A stretch of 64,000 nucleotides of DNA, from the NCBI GenBank assembly GCA_025992895.1, contig DAJPGA010000001.1, positions 378,501-442,500 of the forward strand. Reading direction: 5' to 3'. This document shows, one piece after another, positions 24,905 through 34,041 of this stretch. Made by a program: the position numbers and the translations under genes. Below the pieces are notes generated by a model that ran no database searches, had not been told where the DNA came from, and saw nothing but the letters and a program-made list of their open reading frames with translations. Numbering within the stretch: position 1 is the first letter of the stretch; every line of letters begins with the position of its first letter. This DNA is from Veillonellaceae bacterium. GTDB lineage: Bacteria; Bacillota; Negativicutes; Veillonellales; Dialisteraceae.

Positions 24905-24931
24905 TCAGCCCCTCGCGGGGCTCTTTTTTTC
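24905..24931 (+). terminator. intrinsic terminator of the LysR gene
   Basis: AGCCCC-TCGC-GGGGCT followed by seven Ts. Confidence 0.85.
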
Positions 24932-25190
24932 GTGCGGAAGGCAGAACTCGCTTCGCTCGCCGTACAGAGTCCGGACTTTTGAGAGCGGGGCAAGAAATTG
25001 CCTTTCCAGACGGAGAAGGATGCCTTTGACCTTGCCCTGGAAGGGAAGGTGCCCGACCTCAAATTCTGATGTCGGGCGGATGAGTTGCATTTCCTCAAGG
25101 CAAAGCCTTGGCTTTAGAAATGGTTAATTTCCTAGCCTGCAAGGCGGCTGTATGGTTTTAATCATCTTTTCTCTGTCCAATCCATTCTCC
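24932..25190. repeat. intergenic hairpin-module mosaic, cluster 9
   Basis: Contains GAACTCGCTTCGCTCGCC, GAGTCCGGACTTT, CTTTCCAGACGGAGAAGG, CCTTGCCCTGGAAGGGAAGG, AAGGCAAAGCCTTGG and GCCTGCAAGGCGGC modules. No gene. Confidence 0.7.
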
Positions 25191-25194
25191 CAAT

Positions 25195-25233
25195 CAAAAA
25201 AGACAGCTCGCTGATGAGACTGTCTTTTTTATT
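25195..25233 (-). terminator. intrinsic terminator of the two-gene unknown unit
   Basis: AAAAAAGACAG / CTGTCTTTTTT inverted repeat around TCTCATCAGCGAG, T-tract on both sides; serves the leftward genes. Confidence 0.75.
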
Positions 25234-25292
25234 CATCTTACGGTAAAAATCCGGCTTTAGTACGGCATGAATTTCTCAGATGGAACAATCTT

Positions 25293-26348
25293 TTATTCTT
25301 CCCTGAAATGATAGCCTTCGTCCGTTAGAACGTTTCGAATTGCGTCGAAAACATCTTTTGTGAGTATCCGGTTGAAATTATTAGGAAGAACCCGGCATGT
25401 TTCCGGCCAGCTGTACAGTCTTAGGAAATTAAGTTCCCTCGGCGGAAGCAGGTATTCCAAATGGACGTGAACAAGTGAGCCATCTATAGAATACCTGATT
25501 GACGGCAGCTTTCCGGATGATGCAAGAAGAGCACAGGAAAGTGCCCTGTAATTATGCGACTCCACCTGCCACTCCGGTAGCGGGCTGACTTCAAGGCCTT
25601 TACTGGTATAACGATAGAGATGATATGACTGCGGCTCCATCGTCTTGGAACGGAGGATGGAAATTCGCCCGTCTCTGTGAGGAGTGTTAATCCAGTAACC
25701 ATTGCGGAATGGCTGGCCTAAACGAAGGTATTCCGGCGTGAAATACATTAAAGGTGCCCATTTCCAGGCAGCGGACGACAGGGTATTTTCCCATACAGTC
25801 TTCAGATTATCCTGGGGAAGGCCAAACATATCTTTCACGTTCTTTATACACTCGGCTTTATCAGGGGAGCTCGGTAATCTTTCTTGTATGGAATAGAAGC
25901 CCAGACCGGATACACAGGAAATATTGTCGATCCCGATGCCTCTTTGAAAACATACATGATCGAGAATTTCTTCATGCTTCATGGACGGAATGACATGGTA
26001 ACGCTGATGATAGACGATGCCGGCATCGAGAAACTGGTCGTAGATTTCATCTTCAAGCGTGTTGAGCCGCGAGTTTCTTTCTACTGTTAACGGATCCTCT
26101 GTGGTCATAGGCAGACTGTCAGCGAAATCAGGAAATAGCGCTTTGTAATCCTTAAGTATACGTCGAACTCTTTTTTTCAGGTGAACAATGGAAACATTTC
26201 CTTCGTCATCCCAGAGAGAGGCATACGCCATCAAGCCGCAGATGCTGTATATCACTCGGGATTTCCAATTAACTTCCGATTCCTCCGTTCCCCTGAGGAT
26301 GTGGTATTTATTAGCTGCAGATTCAAGCAGCCCTTCATACTCATTCAT
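25293..26348 (-). CDS. hypothetical protein, 351 aa, second gene of an unknown two-gene unit
   Basis: Unrecognised protein. The N-terminal part looks helical (residues 1-130, including RVIYSICGLMAYASLWDDEG and HLKKRVRRILKDY). A middle part contains cysteine/histidine-poor conserved-looking stretches (RYHVIPSMKHEEILDHVCFQRGIGIDNIS). The C-terminal part is mixed (VHVHLEYLLPPRELNFLRLYSWPETCRVLPNNF). No membrane segment. Codons are richer in ATA, TTA and AGG than in neighbouring metabolic genes, suggesting transfer. AGGAGC lies 6 bases before ATG 26348. It follows the 647-aa zinc-finger gene after 42 bases, so the two form an operon. Function unknown. Confidence 0.7.
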   Translation of the reverse strand: MNEYEGLLESAANKYHILRGTEESEVNWKSRVIYSICGLMAYASLWDDEGNVSIVHLKKRVRRILKDYKALFPDFADSLPMTTEDPLTVERNSRLNTLEDEIYDQFLDAGIVYHQRYHVIPSMKHEEILDHVCFQRGIGIDNISCVSGLGFYSIQERLPSSPDKAECIKNVKDMFGLPQDNLKTVWENTLSSAAWKWAPLMYFTPEYLRLGQPFRNGYWINTPHRDGRISILRSKTMEPQSYHLYRYTSKGLEVSPLPEWQVESHNYRALSCALLASSGKLPSIRYSIDGSLVHVHLEYLLPPRELNFLRLYSWPETCRVLPNNFNRILTKDVFDAIRNVLTDEGYHFREE

Positions 26349-26390
26349 TCAATAGCTCCTAATACTTTAGACATTTTTCAAATAAGTAAA

Positions 26391-28334
26391 TTAATCTGTA
26401 TTCCGGCGGCGATAAATACTCAGTAATTTTTGATAAGCTTTCCCATTGATACGGCCTTTTTTTATGCATGCCCGTATCCATTGGCAGATATACGGATAAC
26501 GTCCCATGCCAAGGAGGATATTTCGCAGGCTGGGCGGAATCGGGATCGCGTGGCCGGTTTTGCTGGTCAATTGCTGGAGAAGTTTTCTTTCCTCCTCAGC
26601 ATTCTTGATGGCAGAATTCTGTTTTCGGATAGGTTCCTTAGAATCCGGGGTAGTCTTCTTTTGTGTACTCTTGTCCAAATTGGAAGGATTTGGTTTCCGG
26701 GGTTCAGACGGCGCCGGAGATTTCGGTTTCTTTTCGATTGCTGGCGAAGGTGCAGGGGCAGTTTTCTTCGTGTTTACGTAGAAAGGAATATAAATTTTTG
26801 GATATCTTGAGGAAGCCGGGGGAATAGGGGACTTTATTCCTGCACGGGATGGTTCCGCAGCAACAGGTGTTGGAGCAGGTTTTTCAACAGGCCTTTTAGC
26901 AGGCTTAATATTATTGTCCGGGATTTTAACGGTCCTTTCGGTCCTTTTTGCCCTTTCGTCCTTTTCTTTAAAGTGAAGCTGCCAGATCGTATCAAGGCCG
27001 ATAGATACACGGACGGTAGAGCCATAGGCAAGATTGTCTACAACAGCAGATTCATTAGCGCTAAGCTTCTGCTTTTCTACGGCTTGTCCGGGGCGGCTGA
27101 TGGTAATTTCCCCGTCATAGCGGGATTCAATATACAGTTTCTTTCCGAGTGGCAGCGCAGTTCTTTCCCCGGGCCGTATCACTGCGCCTTTGGAATTAGT
27201 GACGGAGATTTCCGGACGGATTCCCTCCATAGTAAGCGCTTTATTCACGAAATACCGATCCTGCAAAGCCTGCGTACGTCCCGCATAAATTAATTGCTGT
27301 CTGTCTAAACAGTGTGTTTTATACAGCGCTATTTCCGCTGGGGTCTTGCCGAGTTTGCGCACACTGGACTCAGGGAGGGTACTTACTGTAGTGGCATTTC
27401 CCCTGATGAGCAGGTACATGTTTGGTTCGTGATGTATGATGCTGGAGTCATTCTCAACGAAAATCGGCCATATCGGTTGAAGCGAGACAGGGCGTTCCGT
27501 AAGACGGCAATGAAGATCAAGGAAAAATCGAATAGCTTCCTCATTGAATGTATTAGCAGAGACGGTGGAGAGGATCCATTTTTCCCCTCCCAAAATTATT
27601 GAAGCAATATTTTTAACCGTAATGCTGCGAGAGCTTTTGGGCGGGAAACTTCGCTTTAAAAGATAGTACTCCCATCCGACTTTTACGTCGGCATCATAGG
27701 AGAGCCTTCTCCCGCTACCTTTATTAAACAAAGTCCCTTCATGATCAATGCCGCGGACCTCTGATGACCAGAAGGTAGATAATGCCTTATATAATTCATT
27801 GTTTCCATTTTTGAAACTGATCTTGTAGGAGTCAAATATGCGCTGGTTCCATAAAGGGAAATAGGTGATGTGCTTATTGAGAAGCTGATTACTCTTTATC
27901 TCTATAGGCCGCATCAGTTCATTCACCGCTGGCTGTATGAGAATACTGAAATTCTTTTTGCGAAGCTCTTCAGGAATATGGAAAAATCCCATTTCCAGCC
28001 GGAAAGAAGTATGAGATCTATTGAGAAAAGAAATACGGATTGGCAAATTATGACTTTGGAGTTTGTAGACATAGGGGTTGCCAGGGCCGAATGTGCGCTC
28101 AGGACAATTCTTATCGTCCTCTTCAAGGCTGTGCTTGAAATGGCGTATCTTTTTATTGCCTTTCGTAAGAATGACATACTGACCGCATAAATCGCACATG
28201 AAAAGACCGCTGTCAGCATGGACCGTCCCATAAGGATAGAGCTTGGAAGCTTCTTCCGCCGTGATACTTTTCCAGCCGTGTCCATTCCACCGACAGACAT
28301 GCGTCAGCGAAGGCTCATTTCCCCTAACCGCCAT
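26391..28334 (-). CDS. large protein with CoiA-like N-terminal zinc finger, first gene of an unknown two-gene unit
   Basis: 647 aa from ATG 28334, chosen because GGGGAGG lies 9 bases upstream. Residues 47-77 hold C-x2-C ... RHFKH ... C (Cys47, Cys50, His65, His68, Cys77), the arrangement of the zinc-binding motif of CoiA-like proteins. A beta-rich region follows (about 90-310), then a second beta-rich part (about 370-465: EITISRPGQAVEKQKL, LAYGSTVRVSIGLDT). Next comes a Lys/Pro/Ala-rich linker (470-585) and a small basic C-terminal domain (IPIPPSLRNILLGMG...WIRACIKKGRINGKAYQKLL). No nuclease motif is identified with confidence. It is co-directional with the 351-aa gene. Accessory-gene location next to an HNH/GIY-YIG/helicase cluster makes a defence role possible, but this is inference. 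Confidence 0.7.
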   Translation of the reverse strand: MAVRGNEPSLTHVCRWNGHGWKSITAEEASKLYPYGTVHADSGLFMCDLCGQYVILTKGNKKIRHFKHSLEEDDKNCPERTFGPGNPYVYKLQSHNLPIRISFLNRSHTSFRLEMGFFHIPEELRKKNFSILIQPAVNELMRPIEIKSNQLLNKHITYFPLWNQRIFDSYKISFKNGNNELYKALSTFWSSEVRGIDHEGTLFNKGSGRRLSYDADVKVGWEYYLLKRSFPPKSSRSITVKNIASIILGGEKWILSTVSANTFNEEAIRFFLDLHCRLTERPVSLQPIWPIFVENDSSIIHHEPNMYLLIRGNATTVSTLPESSVRKLGKTPAEIALYKTHCLDRQQLIYAGRTQALQDRYFVNKALTMEGIRPEISVTNSKGAVIRPGERTALPLGKKLYIESRYDGEITISRPGQAVEKQKLSANESAVVDNLAYGSTVRVSIGLDTIWQLHFKEKDERAKRTERTVKIPDNNIKPAKRPVEKPAPTPVAAEPSRAGIKSPIPPASSRYPKIYIPFYVNTKKTAPAPSPAIEKKPKSPAPSEPRKPNPSNLDKSTQKKTTPDSKEPIRKQNSAIKNAEEERKLLQQLTSKTGHAIPIPPSLRNILLGMGRYPYICQWIRACIKKGRINGKAYQKLLSIYRRRNTD

Positions 28335-28805
28335 TCTATGCAACCTCCCCTTTAGTCATAGATTGGATTCATCCAGTGCGCATAGAAATATTAATATTTG
28401 ATATTCCAATACTTGCAGAATGCGCAATAAAGTATCTTATTTTGTAAATATAACTAACAAAATTATATTTTATAAACGAAAGAATATCAATAAAAACAGG
28501 CATAAGCCATGCTCACTTTTGCCTATCTGACAAAAGAAATCAAAGGAATTGAGAAGAAGGGGGAGGTGAATAAAACTATCGCGGAGGGAAAACACCATAC
28601 GACTGGAATTCGTTCGTGGGAATGCCATTTTGATGTGTGAAGGCAGACTTCGCTTTGGCCGCCATCCAAGGTCCGGGCTTTTTTAGAATGATAATGTGGC
28701 ATGCGATCGTAGAGCTGACTTCGAAACATACACGTTGCAAGATTTTCCTTGGTATAATAAAAGAAATCTGGCGGAAATGGTATTCATGAGGAAGAGGTGG
28801 CATGG
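28335..28805. other. AT-rich divergent intergenic region with a repeat remnant
   Basis: 28380-28500 is strongly AT-rich and probably holds the leftward promoter of the two-gene unit. 28575-28690 is a decayed hairpin-module remnant ('AAACACCATACGAC', GGAATTCGTTCG, AAGTCTGCC-type). TATAAT at about 28752-28757 may drive the HNH gene. No credible gene. Confidence 0.5.
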
Positions 28806-29573
28806 ATGAGCGATGAACAGGTGCCAAATGCGGGAGAGGAATATGCTCTGAAAGAGTACTTCATTAAGTACATGAAAGAAATAAAAGGATTGTCTGAAGC
28901 ATCGATTAAGCATTATATGGGTGCGCTCGACACGGTAATCAGTAGGTATTTGAAAGAAAAAGGGCTTGTCAATCATTCCATCTTTGAAATTAAATCCTTG
29001 AAACATTTACTTGATGTGCAAGAAATTCTGAAAAAAGATCCTGACTTTGTAGCGCTTAATGAAAAAGGTCATAGGATGTATCGCAGCGGACTCCAGAGTT
29101 ATATAGATTTTGCCCGTGGTCAATGGTTTGATTCACATAAAGATGAAGATACAAAAGTGGAGCTTTCAAAACTTGACGAACCCATACCAAGAGAAAAATA
29201 TCACTATGAGATAACTAGTGAAAGGTACAGGAGATCCCCTATTATTAAGCATCAGGTCCTTAAAGCAGAACACTACCTTTGTGAAGTCGATCATCATCAT
29301 GAGACATTCATCGTAAACAATACAAATCACGCGTACATGGAAGGCCATCATGTAATTCCGCTGAGCCATCAAAAGCAATTCAAGTACAGCCTTGATATTT
29401 ATGCCAACGTCATCTGCCTTTGTCCAATCTGCCACAGGCTTCTTCATTATGGAAGAATGAGTGACAGAGAAAAGATATTAGATCAGATTTATGGAGAGAG
29501 AAGTGAACGCTTGGCAAAGAGCGGCCTGGATATCAGCAGGAAAGATTTCTTCGATTTGGCAGAGAGCAGATAA
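28806..29573 (+). CDS. HNH endonuclease family protein
   Basis: 255-aa protein with a C-terminal HNH nuclease domain. Visible motif elements are EGHHVIPLS (His-His about 181-182), the Asn in YANVICLCP, and CPICHRLLHYG with zinc cysteines; a Cys near 159 (LCEVDHHH) may be another metal ligand. The N-terminal ~100 residues are helical and resemble the SAM-like core-binding domain of tyrosine recombinases (LSEASIKHYMGALDTVISRYL). ATG 28806 has AGAGG 8 bases upstream; an in-frame GTG at 28797 overlaps that site. Low GC relative to flanks. It could be a restriction-type nuclease; specificity unknown. Confidence 0.78.
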   Translation: MSDEQVPNAGEEYALKEYFIKYMKEIKGLSEASIKHYMGALDTVISRYLKEKGLVNHSIFEIKSLKHLLDVQEILKKDPDFVALNEKGHRMYRSGLQSYIDFARGQWFDSHKDEDTKVELSKLDEPIPREKYHYEITSERYRRSPIIKHQVLKAEHYLCEVDHHHETFIVNNTNHAYMEGHHVIPLSHQKQFKYSLDIYANVICLCPICHRLLHYGRMSDREKILDQIYGERSERLAKSGLDISRKDFFDLAESR

Positions 29574-29681
29574 ATAAGGAGTTTCAAAATAGTTCACGAA
29601 AATAGAAATGTAATAGTGATCCCTTATTCCCTGCTATAATGAGAATAAATAAGTCTTTCGGAGATATCGAGTGCTTTTATT

Positions 29682-29690
29682 GGGGGGGGG
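29682..29690 (+). repeat. poly-G (9) tract upstream of the GIY-YIG gene
   Basis: Nine consecutive Gs lie between a possible GTG start at 29671 (GGAG 7 bases before it) and the ATG at 29713, in one open frame. Such tracts are typical sites of slipped-strand phase variation. Confidence 0.6.
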
Positions 29691-29712
29691 AACGGCATCG
29701 GGAGTGATAGAG

Positions 29713-30627
29713 ATGGCAGCTCATGGAAAAACAATACAATTATTTCTAATGGATGGCGAAGCGACGGGGCGGATTAAATGTACGCTGGCAAACTGGACGG
29801 GCATCGCCTACAAGATTCCAAGAATCATGCTTGAGCAGTGCAAAGACCGCAAGGATCTCAAGCAGAGCGGCGTCTATTTCTTGTTTGGAGACTCAGAGAA
29901 AGAAGATAAAGAAAAGGCGGTTTACGTTGGCCAGGCGATAGTACGAAAAAACGGGGAGGGACTTCTCAATCGCTTGCAGGAACATCGGCGTAATCCGGAC
30001 GAAGATTACTGGAATGAAGCTGTCGCTATTACCACTTCAAACAATATACTGGGAGCAACAGAAATCAGCTATCTTGAGCATCGATTCTGTGAACTTGCCA
30101 CCAAGGCAAAGCGGTATGAAGTGATCAATAAAGATGATCCCAATATCGGCAATCCTACCGAAGAAAAAGAAAGCGAAATGGAAGAATTTATCGATTACGC
30201 CAAAATCGTTATGGGTGCATTAGGGTATAAATTATTCGAACCTTACGATAAACAGGAAAATGAACAGGAAGATCCAGAACCAAAACCAGATGAAGAACCG
30301 TTGCTGTATTTGGACAGGAAGATTACGGATGTAGGGGAAGTACATGCGGTCGGCAGGCAGACGAATGAAGGCTTTGTCGTTTTACAGGGAAGTCATATTT
30401 CGTGTGTATATGATGATACAATCCCTAAATCACTTAAGAAAATCAAAGACGAAACGGTTCTTGATGAGGGAGGAAATTTGAAGGAGGACCATCTATTCAG
30501 CAGTCCTTCTTACGCCGCTATGTTCGTTATTGGTAAAAGTGCAGATGGACTGCTAAGTTGGAAGAACGAAGATAAAGTTACACTTAAGGATCTCGAGGAA
30601 AAAGCATCGGAAGAAACAACAGAGTAA
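29713..30627 (+). CDS. GIY-YIG nuclease family protein with C-terminal DUF4357
   Basis: 304 aa from ATG 29713 (GGAG upstream); translation from GTG 29671 would add 14 residues through the poly-G tract. The GIY-YIG domain spans about 45-130: GVY (53-55), YVG (71-73), Arg87 in LLNRLQEH and a Glu in ATEISYLEH. A charged linker (EQEDPEPKPDEEP) leads to a C-terminal DUF4357 module (RQTNEGFVVLQGSHIS ... FSSPSYAAMFVIGKSADGLLSWK). Proteins of this architecture accompany restriction and defence genes. It lies between the HNH and helicase genes, with its own terminator. Confidence 0.85.
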   Translation: MAAHGKTIQLFLMDGEATGRIKCTLANWTGIAYKIPRIMLEQCKDRKDLKQSGVYFLFGDSEKEDKEKAVYVGQAIVRKNGEGLLNRLQEHRRNPDEDYWNEAVAITTSNNILGATEISYLEHRFCELATKAKRYEVINKDDPNIGNPTEEKESEMEEFIDYAKIVMGALGYKLFEPYDKQENEQEDPEPKPDEEPLLYLDRKITDVGEVHAVGRQTNEGFVVLQGSHISCVYDDTIPKSLKKIKDETVLDEGGNLKEDHLFSSPSYAAMFVIGKSADGLLSWKNEDKVTLKDLEEKASEETTE

Positions 30628-30647
30628 TAAAAGAATAATAAAAAGAA

Positions 30648-30686
30648 AGAGCAGCATCTCAGAAAATCAAGATGCTGCTCTTTTTG
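30648..30686 (+). terminator. intrinsic terminator of the GIY-YIG gene
   Basis: GAGCAGCATCT / AGATGCTGCTC stem followed by TTTTTGCGTG. Confidence 0.85.
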
Positions 30687-30822
30687 CGTGTGGTTGTACG
30701 GTTTACACTTCTTCATCTTTCTCCAGCATTCTCATGAAACTCTCATCTATTACTCATTACTCCCTGGTATAATTAGATCTAGGAAAGATTTTTACGGTTT
30801 TCTGGGAAGGTCTGGTGGTTTG

Positions 30823-33800
30823 ATGTTGAAGCAGGGGTTGTATGAGCAGCTGATCAATCAGAAGCTCAAAGAGGAGATTCGCTCGGCGGAGGCGGCGGAG
30901 CGGCAGCGGGTGGAGACCGGGGCTGTGGATGCTGCTGAGTCGGCGCGGGTTCTGGCGGAGTATGTGGCAAGGCTTCTTGAGAAGCGGCTGACGGCTGTGG
31001 CAGAGGAGTCCGGGAAGGATGAGGCAGAAGAAGAGCAGGTCCGTCTGATCAATCAGATGCTCAGCACACTCGGCAGTGAAAGCGGGAAGGATCTACTTCC
31101 GCTCACGCAGGAGCGCAGGGTGGATCAGCTCTTGTCGGTCGTGAATACGAAGAATTCCGCGTTCGCGTTCCAGGAGCATGGGAGTTTCTCGCGTCCGGGC
31201 ACGTCTTTGGCGCAGAGTTCGCTCTTTACGGGTTCGGATCATGAACCGCCGATGTTTGTGGAGCTCGCGAAGGAAATTGAGTCCGCTGACAGGATCGATC
31301 TTCTTGTTTCCTTTGTGAAATGGAGCGGGATTCGTCTTATTCTCGAACCTTTGAAGAAGTTCACTGAGCGGGGTCATCTTCGCATCATTACGACGTCCTA
31401 CATGGGCGCGACAGATGTGAAGGCAATCGAGGAGCTCGCCAAGCTCAGCAATACGGAAATCAAAGTTTCCTATGATACAGCGAGGACACGTCTCCATGCG
31501 AAGTCCTACATGTTCTACCGCGAGAGCGGTTTCTCGACGGCGTATATCGGCTCGTCGAATCTTTCCCGTGCGGCCATTTCGAGCGGCCTGGAGTGGAATG
31601 TGAAGATTACTTCTCAGGACCAGCCGTCCACGATGGCGAAGATGGAAGCGACGTTTGAAAGCTACTGGAACTCCAGCGAGTTTGAAACGTACCAGGAAGG
31701 CGACAGCAAGAAACTGCAGGAGGCCATTTACAGGGAAAGATATAAGGATGATCCGAATTTCAATAACTTCGGCACGAATCCTTACATCATGGAAATCCAG
31801 CCGTACCCGTACCAGCAGGCGATCCTCGACAAACTCGCAGCGGAAAGGGAAATCCATCATCGCTATAAGAATCTCGTTGTCGCAGCAACAGGGACGGGAA
31901 AGACCGTCGTCGCTGCGCTCGACTATCGTCGTTTCTGCCAGAAGTTCGGCCATGAGAGAAAGCCCAGACTTCTTTTCGTTGCGCACAGGGAAGAGCTGCT
32001 GCAGCAGAGCCTTGCGACCTTCCGCAGCGTCATGAGAGATCCGACCTTCGGCAGCCTTCTCGTCGGACGTGAGAATCATCCGGAAACTATCGACCAGCTC
32101 TTCGTTTCCATCCAGAGTTTCCAGTCCAAAGATTTCACGAAACATGTCCCGGACAAGAATTACTATGATTTCATCATCATCGACGAATTCCACCATGCGG
32201 CTGCGCCTTCTTACCAGTCACTCCTCAGCTACTATGAGCCGAAGATTCTTCTAGGCATGACGGCAACTCCGGAACGAATGGATGGAAAGAGCGTCCTGCC
32301 GTACTTTGACGGACGCATTGCCGTAGAAATCCGCCTGCCCGATGCCATCGACAGGAAACTCCTCTGTCCCTTCCAGTATTTCGGCGTCGACGACACGACC
32401 GACCTCAGCCAGATTCGCTGGACGAGAGGCGGCTACGATGCCTCCGAGCTTTCCAACGTCTACTCCATGGAACAGTACGGCGCGAGGAAAAGAGCCGAAT
32501 GGGTCCTCGAAGAAACGGATCGTTACGTGACCGACTGGAACGATGTCACCGGCCTTGGATTCTGCGTTTCCAAAGCCCATGCCAAGTTCATGTCCGACTA
32601 TTTCAACGACCATGACGTGCCATCCATGTACTTGACGAGCGATACATCCTATGCAGACAGGAAATCTGCCGAGCAGAAACTCGTCTCCGGTCAGGTGAAA
32701 TTCATCTTCGTCGTCGACCTTTACAACGAAGGCGTCGACATCAAATCCGTCAACACCATCCTTTTCCTGAGACCGACCGAATCCCTGACCATTTTCCTCC
32801 AGCAGCTCGGACGCGGACTGCGTCTCTCTGAAGGGAAAGAATGCCTCACCGTCCTTGACTTCATAGGACAGGCCAATAAGAAATACGACTTTGAATCAAA
32901 ATTCACTGCCCTTCTGAATAAAACTCACGGAAGTCTGGCGGATGAAATCAAGAAAGGCTTCGTTTCTGTTCCACGCGGCTGCTATATTCATCTCGAGAAA
33001 AAGGCAGCCAAAAACATCCTAAGAAATATCAACGCATCTCTTGGTGCACAGGGCAGACTCATCCAGAGAATCAGCACCTTTGAAGAAGATAGCGGAAGAC
33101 CGCTCACCCTGGACAATTTCCTTTCCTACTACAGCATGGATATCAAGGACCTCTACACCGATAGAGAAACGAAAGGGACCAATGCTGCCGGCTTCTACCG
33201 CCTTTGCGTGAAGGCGGACAAGCGGGAGGACTTTGAAGAACCGCTCGAGGAAACCATTACCAAAGCGATGGGCAAAATCTGTGCCATCGACTCCCGGAGA
33301 TGGATCCAGACCATCCTTTCAGAATTCATGCCGGGCACCGTCAGTGATGCAACGGAAGAAGAAAGACGCCTCATGCTCGAAATGTTCCAGTACACCGTAT
33401 GGCCGACAAACAGCACGAAAGATCCTCACGATTACAGCGACCTGGAAGGTGACATGGCCTCTATCCGGGAAAATCCCGTCATGTGCCAGGAAATTTGCGA
33501 TATTCTGCAATACAACCTCGATCACCTTGACTTCGTCGATGAAAACGTCGATCTTGGCTTCACCTGTCCGCTCGATCTCCATTGTCACTACACCAAGGAC
33601 CAGATTCTCGTCGCACTCGGCCATCCAGAAAGAGCGAAATCCATGCGTCAGGGCGTTCTCTACTTGAAAGACAGAAACCTCGACTTTTTCATCAATACAC
33701 TGAACAAAGCGGATAAAGACTATTCCCCGACGACCATGTACGCCGACTACTCCATCAATGAGCACCTCTTCCACTGGCAGAGCCAGAGTACCACATCCGA

Positions 33801-34032
33801 AGCATCCAATACGGGACAGCGCTATATCCACCATAAGGAAATGGGATCCCAAATTCTCCTCTTTGTCAGAGAATACAATAAAGACCAGACCGGTACTGCG
33901 CCTTTCGTCTACCTCGGCAAGGCCGAATACGTGAGCCACCAAGGCAGCAGTCCTATGAATATCATCTGGCACCTCGAACGTCCCATCCCGGCCAAATTCA
34001 TTCGCCAGACAGGAAAGCTTCTGGCACAGTAA
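30823..34032 (+). CDS. PLD-nuclease / DEAD-DEAH helicase / DUF3427 protein
   Basis: 1069 aa from ATG 30823; frames further upstream lack a ribosome site. Domain order: a helical, Glu/Ala-rich N-terminus (1-100); a phospholipase D-like nuclease domain (about 140-290) with His225-Ala-Lys (RLHAKSYMFY) and GSSNLS; an SF2 helicase core with Walker A ATGTGKTVV (about 355), DEFHH (about 454), GMTATPERMDG and QQLGRGLR (about 660); then a C-terminal DUF3427-type region ending in the YLG-PMNIIWHLE segment. Only one HKD half-motif is present, so PLD activity would need dimerisation. The Nudix gene follows after 9 bases. Related proteins occur in defence or DNA-repair neighbourhoods. Cytoplasmic. Confidence 0.88.
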   Translation: MLKQGLYEQLINQKLKEEIRSAEAAERQRVETGAVDAAESARVLAEYVARLLEKRLTAVAEESGKDEAEEEQVRLINQMLSTLGSESGKDLLPLTQERRVDQLLSVVNTKNSAFAFQEHGSFSRPGTSLAQSSLFTGSDHEPPMFVELAKEIESADRIDLLVSFVKWSGIRLILEPLKKFTERGHLRIITTSYMGATDVKAIEELAKLSNTEIKVSYDTARTRLHAKSYMFYRESGFSTAYIGSSNLSRAAISSGLEWNVKITSQDQPSTMAKMEATFESYWNSSEFETYQEGDSKKLQEAIYRERYKDDPNFNNFGTNPYIMEIQPYPYQQAILDKLAAEREIHHRYKNLVVAATGTGKTVVAALDYRRFCQKFGHERKPRLLFVAHREELLQQSLATFRSVMRDPTFGSLLVGRENHPETIDQLFVSIQSFQSKDFTKHVPDKNYYDFIIIDEFHHAAAPSYQSLLSYYEPKILLGMTATPERMDGKSVLPYFDGRIAVEIRLPDAIDRKLLCPFQYFGVDDTTDLSQIRWTRGGYDASELSNVYSMEQYGARKRAEWVLEETDRYVTDWNDVTGLGFCVSKAHAKFMSDYFNDHDVPSMYLTSDTSYADRKSAEQKLVSGQVKFIFVVDLYNEGVDIKSVNTILFLRPTESLTIFLQQLGRGLRLSEGKECLTVLDFIGQANKKYDFESKFTALLNKTHGSLADEIKKGFVSVPRGCYIHLEKKAAKNILRNINASLGAQGRLIQRISTFEEDSGRPLTLDNFLSYYSMDIKDLYTDRETKGTNAAGFYRLCVKADKREDFEEPLEETITKAMGKICAIDSRRWIQTILSEFMPGTVSDATEEERRLMLEMFQYTVWPTNSTKDPHDYSDLEGDMASIRENPVMCQEICDILQYNLDHLDFVDENVDLGFTCPLDLHCHYTKDQILVALGHPERAKSMRQGVLYLKDRNLDFFINTLNKADKDYSPTTMYADYSINEHLFHWQSQSTTSEASNTGQRYIHHKEMGSQILLFVREYNKDQTGTAPFVYLGKAEYVSHQGSSPMNIIWHLERPIPAKFIRQTGKLLAQ

Positions 34033-34041
34033 GGAGGCTCT

